Shown here: in pieces, positions 21,806 through 31,067 of the stretch | How the letters are laid out: the number at the start of each line of letters is the position of its first letter | How positions within the stretch are numbered: the first letter of the stretch is position 1 | Origin: Immersiella caudata | Taxonomy: Eukaryota > Ascomycota > Sordariomycetes > Sordariales > Lasiosphaeriaceae | DNA length: 64,000 nucleotides | Direction of reading: 5' to 3' | NCBI GenBank assembly: GCA_030512335.1 | Contig: JAULSU010000007.1 | Location: 248,001-312,000 of the forward strand | Notes under the pieces: generated by a model | What the model was told of the DNA's origin: nothing | Seen by the model: the letters and a program-made list of their open reading frames with translations, nothing else | Database searches by the model: none | Program-made: the position numbers and the translations under genes

Positions 21806-23955
21806 ATGCTGCTGTTCCATATCCTCGCCCTTCTTCCAGCTCTGCAGCTGGTGCTTGCGTGCCATCCAGAGGGCCCGCCTGTTCCCCGCCCCCGGAATCT
21901 CAAGCAGGCAAAAACGCTGCAAGACGCACTGTCTGGCCTCTCAAAGATCTTTGATGACGCGCTAGCGGGCAAGATCAACGCGGGATTCGACATCCACAAC
22001 ATCTCCTTCTCAATTGGCATCACCAGCCATGACCAGCCCCTGTCTGACCCCCTGATCTGGGAGTATCACCACCTCTCGCCATCCAATTTCAACGGGACCA
22101 AGTCCATCGACAGGCACTCCCAGTATCTCGTTGGGTCTATCTCAAAGGCCATTACTGTAAGCTGAACGTGGCGTCTCGTGCTCCCCTCTGACAAAATCAG
22201 AGCACTCTGACTCGCGTCTTGTAGGACACAGTCCTGCTTCGGAGCGGGATCAACTACGAGGACCCTATCACAAAGTACCTTCCGTCCTTGGCCAACAAGG
22301 AGTCATTGACTGCCTGGGAAGACATTACCCTCGGCGCCCTAGCAGGACAGGTGGCTGGAATAGTCCCGAATTGTAAGCTCCTCGTCATCCTTGTGCTACT
22401 CCTGACTGACCAAGGATGCAGATGGCTTCTCGGTTAGCACGCCCACCCGAAGCTAGGACTTTAAACTGACGAAACAGGAATTCTACTACCTCAAGGACTA
22501 TTTCGAGTATCTCGGTTATCCTCTACTCACAAACAGTAGCTATCCCGAGTGTGGCGTCAATGCCATGGATGGCGGAAACTGCAACAAAGAGCGTGCGTGC
22601 GCGATGCGTTATCAATCATGAAAAGAACTGTGGCGGCTGACGAACAATGCCCATTCAGAGATTCTCCGCGGCATGGTCATCTCGGACCCTGTTGCACCAC
22701 CGCAGACACGCCCAGTTTATTCCAACATTGCCTTCACCCTCATGGCATATGCAGCTGAGGTGTTCACTGGGAAAAGCTACAGCCAACTCATACAAGAGCT
22801 TGGGGTTGCATTGAACATGCCCTCGACACGGCCAAGTCCTGGTAATGACAGTCTCGCAGTGGTCCCGAGCATTCCCAACAACTGGGGGTCTGATTACGGG
22901 GACGGTGTCGCTGGCGGCGGTCTTGTTTCGACTGTTGCAGATCTCTCGAGCTATATGCATGCCATCCTGAATAGGTCCCCTGAGCTCTCGACACCGACCA
23001 AGATCCGGTATGCGCCATCCCTATGAATTCCATCCTTTGGTTCACCCTTGAAGAGAAATGCTGACCAAAAAAAATCATGAAGAAAATGGCTGAAACCACA
23101 CACCTTCACTGGCGCCACTGGCTTCCAGGGCTCCCCATGGGAAATCTTTCGACCGAGGCCAGAACTCCTCTTCCCCAAGACATACAACGCCAGTTCTCAC
23201 TCGGGCGGTCACACCGTCACCATCACAGGCAAAGGTATTTACCCTACCCCTAGCAGAACCGCAATTTGACTCCTGGCTGACCCCGCCCAGACGGCGTGGC
23301 CTACAATTACCGCTCCCGCATCTCCCTCCTCGACACCTACGGCCTAGGTCTAACCATCCTCACCGCAGGCGACCAATCCGCCCTCCCCATCCTCTTCAAC
23401 GCCCTAATCAGCACCCTCATCCCCGCCATCGACACCACCGCCCTCGAGCAAGCCGCCTCCACCTACTCGGGAACCTACATCCAATCCCCCTCCTCCACCT
23501 CCAACACCACGGCCAACGCGACCATCACCCTCGACGGTCCCTCCATGCGTCTCACTGAACTCTCCCTCAACGGAAAAGACATCATCTTTGGCCTGGATGA
23601 GATATGGAAGTACTCCCTCTCCCCCCTCCTCGCAGCAGAAATGAAAAACACCACGGGGATTTACCGCATTTACCCCGCAGAGATTTACCGCGAGGCCACA
23701 CATAACGGGAGAAAAGTGATAAAGGAGGATTGGCGGTTCGAGTGGGGGTTGGAAGAGAATATGGGAGTCGAGACGGACCTACCGGGGAGGGGGATTAGTG
23801 AGGGGGAGTGCAAGAGTTGGAAGTTGGTAGATTGGTTGCATTATGGCGGGAAGTCGGTGGATCGGATTGTGTTTGTGAAGGATGGGGAGAGCGGGGAGGT
23901 TGTGGGGGTGGAGGTGCCGTTTTTGAGGACGGGGGTTTTGGAGAGGAGGGTGTGA
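21806..23955 (+). CDS. Secreted serine hydrolase of beta-lactamase (class C) fold
   Basis: Seven exons: 21806-22156, 22225-22372, 22422-22432, 22478-22592, 22659-23007, 23083-23234, 23291-23955, giving 596 residues. Exon 3 is only 11 nt, needed to keep frame (PN-YGFS-EFYY). The signal peptide is MLLFHILALLPALQLVLA. Catalytic motifs of PF00144-type hydrolases are present: SxxK as S111-I-S-K114, YxN as Y229-S-N231, and HxG-like HSGG at about 364. The C-terminal 200 residues form an extra domain found in the fungal long forms. Fungal members act as esterases, transesterases or D-amino peptidases, some in secondary metabolism; no substrate can be assigned. A GA-rich minisatellite follows 6 bp after the stop. 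Confidence 0.85.
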
Positions 23956-23961
23956 TGGGTT

Positions 23962-24009
23962 GGGAGAAAGGGAGAAAGGGAGAAAGGGAAAAAGGGAAAA
24001 AGGGAAAAA
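23962..24009 (+). repeat. 8-bp minisatellite, six units
   Basis: Three copies of gggagaaa are followed by three of gggaaaaa, purine-only on the plus strand. The array begins 6 bp after the stop codon of the serine hydrolase gene and so lies in its 3' untranslated region. The two-block order suggests separate expansion after one G-to-A change. Confidence 0.85.
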
Positions 24010-24232
24010 GGGGAGGGTTGACGTAAAACATGGAGAGGTGGTTTCACTATTCATTGCACGTGAGGAAGTTGGGAATCGAGTCTTTTCCAGAAAGCTATCA
24101 TCCTCGAAATACCTCTTGATCCCAAATGTTGCCAGACCAAGCCAGACCACCTTGAGGGTATCCAACTCCAGAGTTTTCGGCTTTTACGCAGCAACAAAAT
24201 ACCATATTCCATGTCCCATAACAACAAGAACG

Positions 24233-25378
24233 TCAGATGGTCAATCTGCCTACCCGTTGAGCCAGGAGTGCGTTTACATTCAGGAGGAGGCCGCGGTAGG
24301 ACATCTTGCCGATGTCAACCCACGAGTCCTCCTGGCGGTTTTCATTCTCCACCATATAACAGTCCTCTTCGCTGGCTGCCTCATGGGTGGTCTCGAAGGC
24401 CTCAACTGGTGTCTCGAACGACTCAGCCGGTGTCTCTGAGGCCTCATTCAACGTCGCGGAGGGCTCGTCCGTCATCTCGACGGCGTCAACCAACGGCTCA
24501 GAGGCCTCGGTTGAAGCCTCAGAGGCCTCATGAGAGCTACTAACGGGCTCATCGGTTATCATGACGGCGTTGTTCGAAGCAGGGACCAGCGTGATAGATG
24601 CCGTCGTGATATCTGCCGCGGCAGGCTCGACGGCCTTATTCGGGGTTTCGGCGGCGTCGTTGGTGGTCATAACGGCGTCTTTCGCAGCAGAAGCAGGCAT
24701 GGTAGTTCCAGCTGGGAAGGCTCTGCAGGGAGCAGGGACGCCCTTCCAAGAAAATGCAGACGCCATCACGCCGCTGTTCCGCTGGCGAAGCTTCCGTGCC
24801 CTAAGCTCTTTTAAATGCTCGATATACGCCATGGAGGCCTGCGGCTCGTTCAGGTTCTCAACCACGTTCTTAAAAACCTCCTTGTTCTCGGACGATGAAA
24901 AGAGCCTGGCGCGACGTTGTAGGAAGCGTGTCTTGTCGTCGGCAGGGTATGGTTGGCGGGCAGGGCGGATAACTCGTGGGGCTTTGGAGAAGTCTGGGAC
25001 CCCGTAATATCCCATCGGCGCCCCCATATGTTCGTGGAGTGTTTCGGATGCTGGGGGACACGTTTCCGTACTGTTGAGTTGCTCCCTGTTACGGTTCAAG
25101 GGTCCCTGCTAGGAGGGAGAGTGTCGATGGGTCGGGGCAGTGGGTTGTGCAACATCGCAGAGCGTGTCTCTTGCTGGGTAGTTATTGGGTTCGTACCCAG
25201 CAGGGTGCAAGCATTTGCCTGGTTCGGAATGGCTCGGAGTCCGGGTTGCTCCATATGGCGGTCCGGGGCGAACGTACTGCGTTGGATGGAAATAGGGGAT
25301 ATACTGAGTTGTTGGCAAAGACTCGACCAGACGACGAAAAGGTTCTAGGTCCGGAATACTTTCTTGGGTGAGCTGCAT
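24233..25378 (-). pseudogene. Low-complexity Ser/Thr/Glu/Ala-rich protein with one in-frame stop
   Basis: A minus-strand frame from ATG at 25376-25378 runs 1146 nt to a stop at 24233-24235 with one interruption, TAG at 25109-25111, followed directly by CAG. Both halves are in the same frame. The upstream part is Pro/Tyr-rich; the downstream part has basic KTRFLQRRARLF and HLKELRARKLRQR segments, then a Glu/Ala/Thr-rich tail with repeating EASE, EAFET and ETP units, ending DSWVDIGKM. A Gln-to-stop change, or an intron ending at the TAG/CAG site, could explain the break. No family is recognised. The C-terminal WVD-GKM motif recurs in the broken gene at 26146. Confidence 0.4.
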
Positions 25379-25760
25379 TGTCGAATCTGTCGGCCATCGA
25401 CCCGGGGTAGGCTCGTAGGGCGCGAAGGGATCCAGAGGGGGTCCATCTGTGCGGTAGATGTGCTAGATCGGGAGCGGCGCCTCGAAACAGCGAACTGGAG
25501 CGGGGGGTGCAGGGCGCGGGAATGCTGTGACGGAAGGGATGCCGCAGTTTGGTCTGCCGTGGATGTTGGACTGGGACCGAGGCAGCGGTCTTCTCGGGCG
25601 GGAGGGGTGTCAAGAGCTGACCCACCGTGCTCCAGCTCGTTGCTAGTCCTGGGTGAGAAATATCAATCGCCGTGCCGAAATGTCGATGAGGTTCAGGACT
25701 TGCGATGTATGAAGGTCGAAAGATGGTAAGATGATGATTGGAGGTGGAGGAGGAAGCTTT

Positions 25761-25774
25761 GGGGGGGGGGGGGG
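25761..25774 (+). repeat. 14-nt G homopolymer
   Basis: An uninterrupted G run in non-coding sequence after gaggtggaggaggaagcttt. No feature depends on it. Confidence 0.7.
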
Positions 25775-26145
25775 TCTGAGATTGGCCCAAATACCCAGAC
25801 TGGCTTTGAGTTTATTTTTTTTCTCCCACAGAATGAAAACTTTGCCGCACCCAACAAACGCAAACCGACCAAATGTGGCGTTGGATATGTACCATGGCGA
25901 AGCGCGGAGCCGATAGAACCAACCGTCAAGGTTCCCGACGCCTGTCAGCGGCCAACACGCCACGTCCATCAACCAACACATGCATTTTCTCCCTTTCTCG
26001 GGTTTTTTTATTCCTCTCTGCATCTCATTCTTGCTCCCCCAAAAGCAAGCAAAACCTCCGTCACCGCCTCCGCGGTCCGCCATCGCCCCCCAAAGCAGCA
26101 AATACGGAGCCCATTCCAACAACCAACAAGCCCATTGCAAACACC

Positions 26146-26495
26146 ATGAACTCCTCCCGGACCAACCCCACCACGGCCAGCCCTGACGCCAGCGAGGCCG
26201 CCCAAGCTACCAGCACAGCCGCTCAGACCCCGTCTGCCACGTCTAGCCCTAGCTTCTGGACGTACCTCCACGACGCCCTGGATGATGACATGAAGATGAT
26301 GACATGAAGATGATGATCCGACAGATGGAGGAAGAGGATGCCCGAGTGGGGAAGTACCTGGCCGTGCAGAGGCAGCTGGCGATGGAGAGGCTAAAGAGGA
26401 AGAGGCGTAGGGAAGAGGCGTCTTTGACTGTGCAGGAAGCCATGGGTGAGCCTGCCAACACAGAGGCTCCGAGGAAGATACCCCGGTGTGGATGA
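26146..26495 (+). pseudogene. Small charged protein, frameshifted by a 14-bp tandem duplication
   Basis: ATG 26146 starts a Ser/Thr/Ala/Pro-rich segment (MNSSRTNPTTASPDASEAAQ) that reaches FWTYLHDALDDDMKMM and then stops at 26305-26307. At exactly this point the unit gatgacatgaagat is present twice in tandem (26284-26311). The frame that follows the second copy is open to 26495 and encodes a highly basic/acidic helix (MEEEDARVGKYLAVQRQ, ERLKRKRRREE). With a single unit the two parts would be one frame, so the duplication is the lesion. Further 3', in another frame, ETWVDAGKM before a stop near 26634 resembles the C-terminus of the minus-strand gene at 24233. Family unknown. Confidence 0.45.
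26284..26311 (+). repeat. 14-bp tandem duplication
   Basis: Two exact copies of gatgacatgaagat, at 26284-26297 and 26298-26311. The length is not a multiple of three and shifts the surrounding reading frame. Confidence 0.85.
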
Positions 26496-26872
26496 ATAAC
26501 GATTGCGATGAGGGCTGCAGCTACGGCGTCAAGGAGAATGCCAGAGAGGACTTCGGTGACTGGGATGGGACGTGACTGAGAACAACGAGACGTGGGTTGA
26601 TGCCGGCAAGATGGCGCATACTGTCGGCATCTAATCGATTTCCCTGGTGGTGTCTGCAATGTTGCTTCGGACTACCGGTTTCAAGGATGCGAGGGTCAGG
26701 GAGTTTGGAGTTGGATACCCTCGACTCGAGGTGAATTGGTCTGGCTTAAAAACATTGGGACAAAGAGGTAGTTGGTGATAACTTGGAAAACTCCATGTCC
26801 CCAGCGAAATGATGCGCTCCTCAATGATATGTGCGAATGACTGCTGAACCCGTGAACCAAACAATCCAAACA

Positions 26873-29108
26873 TCACTTTGCATATGCTGCCTTGAAAGCC
26901 TCCTCTGCCACCGCGGCAATGCCAAGCACCTTCGCGTCATATCCTGCGCCCCCCAAAACCGTAATCCCGAAAGGCAGTCTCGTGCCCTGCTCATCGGTGT
27001 ACATTCCGGCCGGCACGTTGACGCCACACATATCCACGACATTGGCGTAATGTGTAAACGTCCCCAGCTTCGAGTTCAGCTTGAGGGGGTCCGCTGTCAT
27101 CTCCTCTATTGTGGGATGCTGTGTCGTTGTCGGAACAACTAGAACATCAATCCCACCTCGCAGCGTGTCAAACGTCTGCTGCGCCTTGCGCGTCAACTCG
27201 ATCTGAAGCGCCTGGTCACGAAACACATCGTACGCTGATGGTGGGCTTGCGAGCGCCTTCCCGAACAGCGCCTTGATGACGGGGTGGAGTTCCTCTAGTT
27301 TGGTTTGGAGAAAGTCTAAACCGATGCAGGTCATGCGTTCGTGGAGAAGAGCACCCTCGTAGAGCAAATCGCCGGCGACTTCGAAGGTGGTATAATCGAC
27401 AGGGGCAAGTCGGCCGCCGCAAGAGCGAAGCATTTGCACCGCGCGGGAGAAGAGGTCTTGGTATTTTGGCGTGCAGGCATCCAGTGCTGACGGGGGCGGG
27501 ATGGCAAAGGTGAAGCTTCCGAGGCGGGGGCCGCGGAAGTCGGTTTTCCATGTGACGAGGGTGTGGGGAAGTTTGGAGAAGGGGTCAGATGGGTCGTGCT
27601 GGGCGATGATTTGCCAGACCTTTCGGGCGTCGGGTATGGAGGGGGCGACGACGGTGATTGTGTCGAGGGTGCGGCAGGCAGGGACGAGACCGCGGGCGGA
27701 GACGGTACCTTTCGTGGGCTTGAAGCCGACGATGCTGTTGAAGGCGGCGGGGACACGACCGCTTCCCGCCGTGTCTGTGGCGAGACCGAAGGAGACGAGC
27801 TTTGCGCCGACTGAGACGGCGGAGCCAGAGGAAGAACCGCCCGAGATGTGCTTTTCACTGAAGACGCTATGCGGGACGCCGTACGGAGAGCGGCAGCCAG
27901 AGAGTCCAGTTGCGAGCTGGTCGAGATTGACTTTTCCAATGAAGATTCCGCCGGCATCGAGGACGTGTTGGACTGCGAGGGCGTTGGAGGCGGGCGTATA
28001 CGCGTACTGGGGACAAGCTGCGGTGGTCTCTATCCCGGCAACATCGATGGTGTCTTTGACCGAGAATGGCACTCCGTACAACGGGGGCAACGCCTTGCCG
28101 GAGTACCGATTGGCCAACTTTTGCGCCGCTGCGAGGACCTTCTCCCTGGCTTCGAGATGGATCCAAACAGCAGAGTCAACCGACTCATACTTCTCAATAC
28201 GGTCAAAGACAAAGTTGACAACCTCGAAGGGTGAGGTCACGCCCTTCTTATACCGAGAGACGAGCTCATCGATTGGAGGCAGGCCGTCGTCGGAGAGAAT
28301 TGGTGGGGTTGAGGGCGGTGTTGACTGGGCGAGAGACTTGTTGACGGCGTCGAAGAAGTCAGAGCTGCTGCCGATGAACCCGAAGAGTCCGTCCTGACCG
28401 CATATGATGTCGAGGGACGTCGTGACCTGCTGAGCGTCGAAACCTTGGGTGCAGTCATCCAAAATGCAGCACTGGTACCCACGATCGTTGCATTCGCGAA
28501 GGGTTGTTGTGACGCAGCACCTGGTGAAAGGTCAACATTGGTCGTCGGCTTCAGGGGTAAACTGGGGGAGGGGGGGCCTACTCAGTTGTCACGCCGGCAA
28601 AGAGAAGATGAGTGATCCCGCGAGACAATAGAACGCGATGTATGTCTGTGCCCCAGAAGCTGCCCTTCCCTGGCTTGTCGATGACAATCTCTCCAGGCCA
28701 TGGGGTGAGCTCGTCAATGATGTCGTGGCCATACTCTCCCCTGACGAGAAGCCTCCCCATGGGACCTTGATCGCCGATGCCAAGGGTGTGGTGGCCATTG
28801 GGGGCTGATATTTGACGGAGCTTCTTGGACGCCGGGAGGTCAGCGAGATCGGGCTGGTGCCCTTCGCGGGTGTGGATGACGTGGGCCCCTATCGAGCGGA
28901 ACACATCCAACACCTTCTTGACGGTTGGAACAATAGCTCGTGCTTTGGAGAATATCTCGTCGTTGCCGCATTGAATCTCTCCGAAGCCCCCTGGGTCGAC
29001 AAAGTCCCGTTGGATGTCAATGATGATGAGGGCGGTGGTGGCCAGCGGGAACTGGAATGCGTAGGGGCGGGCGTTCGGAAGCGATAACAGATTGGGTCCG
29101 GTCGCCAT
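26873..29108 (-). CDS. Fused isochorismatase-fold amidohydrolase and allophanate-hydrolase-type amidase
   Basis: Two exons, 28582-29108 and 26873-28520 (61-nt intron, GTAGGC donor, CAG acceptor), give 724 residues. ATG 29108 is chosen; a longer frame upstream starts only with GTG. Residues 1 to about 205 are a cysteine hydrolase: D31 in LIIIDIQRDF, K145 in VIDKPGKGSFW, C178 in GVTTECCVTTT. The wording (HTREGHQPDL, GDQGPMGRLLVRGEYGHDI) resembles biuret/ureidoacrylate amidohydrolases. Residues about 245-724 are an amidase: K331 (SVKDTID), S406 (GGSSSGSA), S429 (DTAGSGRVPAA); DTAGSGR-VPAAFNSIVGFKPT is the style of allophanate hydrolase. The extra C-terminal domain of bacterial AtzF is absent. 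A two-step cytosolic release of ammonia from a ureide is inferred. Divergent from an NCS1 permease gene. Confidence 0.88.
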
Positions 29109-31067
29109 TGTCACTGGCAGACGGGTGCAGTGAGTGATTGACGACACACGTTCGTCAATTCCAAGATTGGATCGGCCTGGTCGCTGAGGACGCAGTTAGG
29201 ATCGTCGTAGGCCGCAAGAAAATTCTCACAGTCATCCGCCGACCCGAATTTTCCGATGAGGCCGGATGCGATGATGCGCGCTCAATCGGCGAGCTGCTGT
29301 GTGGTTGGCGTCGGGATGGCCGAGAGTGATGCTCAGACCGGGCAGCAAACGGCGCAAAAGAGCTCGGCGAGATTGCTACGGATAAGCAAAAGCTGGCACC
29401 GGCGGCCAGAACAAAGAGAGCGATGGCCGGAGCTCGGTCGGTGTCAGCGCCGATGGCTCTACCCGCGGCCTGGTCAGGGAGTCGACTGTCTGGTGAGCTT
29501 GATCTTATCGTGCGATGGCGCGACATTGGTCATCAGCTACCATGCACCATCAACGCGGGTCGGTAAGAGCTGTCCAAGGCGTCCAATCCTATCGTGCTCG
29601 TCGTTGGGGTTGCTTATCTTTAGCCCTCGCCATGATAAATTCTTTGGCGGTGCGGGGTTCCCTTTGCCCTGAACCTGGCGGTCAGGACCCCGGCGGGCCG
29701 ACGGCGTCACAGGGAAGAGTGGCCTGGCGCGGTAAGGAAAACATCTTTCGCCTCTAAGACAGGAATTGGGAGGATATCTTTCGACAAGCTGAAGCTGTTG
29801 AAGTTGCAGGATTTGATGGCCGGTCAGCACCATTTGGATGGTAAATGCTCGGCTCTTGCCCTGGTTCCCCAGTCGTCGCTGCCACTGGCGTTGGGAATTT
29901 CGGAGGCAGGTCGGCAGAGGTGTGCTCAGCGTTCGCGCCGCCCGAAGTATACTAGGAAGTCCAAACAATCGCGGTCAGAAATTCAAGTACTCAAAGAGTT
30001 ACGCAGTACTATCCCTAAAGATGCGCGCTCTTGGCTGGTCAAGACACGCGACAATGAAGACCTCACCAAGTTGTCGTCAAGCTTGGCCAGTGGAGGTGGA
30101 CCGTGTGGGACATTAGGTGGCTCGTGCTCATCAAGCTTTGGGAGCTTGGGCCATCTGGCGCTCAATGTGGCACCCATCAGCTGGACCGTCCTCCGCCTCA
30201 GGCTTCACTTCCACGCTGTATCTTTTCTGGCAGTTCTCCGTCTGAGGTGGTCTTCGCCGGGCCGTTAACGGCAGCGCTAACGACAGCGTTGACCATCGAC
30301 TGCCTGCCTGCTGGAGAGAGGACGCCATGGCTGACCGTTGATTGGAGGGCGAGATCCAGACGCGATCCACTTTTTGATAAGACCTTATCAACGACGAGCG
30401 CCTTCCTTGGAGCTCGCCGTCGCGTCTTCTCCCGACGGCAACACCCCACGCTTCCCCCACCGACCCCCAGATCCGATGCAGTGTACGCGCAGCGACCGCC
30501 TTCACGATTGGCTGCTCCCGCGACGCCCACGATGCTGGATGCCCAAGCTCCAGGCCCCAGACGGCCTGCATGGCTTGGGCTAGACCTGGGGAAGCGGGGA
30601 GAGCTGTGACTGGCTGCGTCGCCCCAGCGCGCGCAAAGCGCCCCACCCCCGGAGCATCGGCCGTGGTTATCTACCCTCTGCTGCCACCGCGCCGGGATAT
30701 TGATGGCACGGCCGTCGGCAGCGCTCACTACAGGGCTATCTTATCTCGCCGCAACCTCTTCGACGTCCCGGACGAGGCGCATTTGTCAGTTCTTCATTCG
30801 CAGCCGACACATGAGGCGCTCCAGCCTCCTGTCGTGATAGGCCAACGGGGCTGGGTTGCTTGGATGCGCCCGTATCTTGGCACCCGCAGATGTCCCAAAC
30901 TCTGGAGCTCGATATCGACGACGAACACACGGCATATATGACAGCTGCCGCCTCCCCGGACTGACGCCGACCGGAAGTCACACCACTCCTCCCTGGTGCA
31001 ACGCGACCACGAGGGCAAGCCATCCGCCGCATCTGTCGAAATCCGCCGAAAGCCGTCCGCCAACACC
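29109..31067. other. Divergent promoter region, amidohydrolase fusion / NCS1 permease
   Basis: 1.96 kb between divergent start codons. I see HGATAR-type (GATA factor) sites at 29505-29510, 29589-29594, 29614-29619, 29633-29638, 30375-30380, 30385-30390, 30667-30672, 30736-30741 and 30741-30746. Chance alone would give around five or six in this length, so the count is only mildly high; the inverted pair listed separately is the stronger signal. Long open frames on both strands near 30131-30646 lack domains. Confidence 0.45.
30375..30390. promoter_or_regulatory. Inverted pair of GATA sites, candidate AreA-type nitrogen control element
   Basis: tgataag and cttatca are exact reverse complements separated by ac. 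Each contains an HGATAR site, the binding preference known for fungal nitrogen GATA factors (AreA/Nit2), for which paired sites bind best. It lies between a ureide-hydrolase fusion gene and an NCS1 permease gene, about 1.27 kb and 0.68 kb from their starts. Function is inferred. Confidence 0.45.

Noticed and set aside
23962..24009. Possible CRISPR-like array
   Set aside because: The 8-bp units are contiguous without spacers; this is a minisatellite in a eukaryotic 3' flank.
25182..25240. tRNA-like ggttcgtaccc segment
   Set aside because: The surrounding bases do not form an acceptor stem or anticodon arm; no tRNA was supported anywhere in the window.
27471..28397. Plus-strand open frame of 308 codons opposite the fusion enzyme gene
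   Set aside because: It lies entirely antisense to the amidase exon and has no domain; it is a by-product of the G/C-rich third positions of the real gene.
30131..30646. Overlapping open frames on both strands in the divergent promoter
   Set aside because: No recognisable protein features on either strand; position fits regulatory DNA.
29109..31067. Enrichment of single GATA sites as proof of nitrogen control
   Set aside because: Nine sites in 1.96 kb is only slightly more than expected by chance for a degenerate 6-mer; only the inverted pair was kept.
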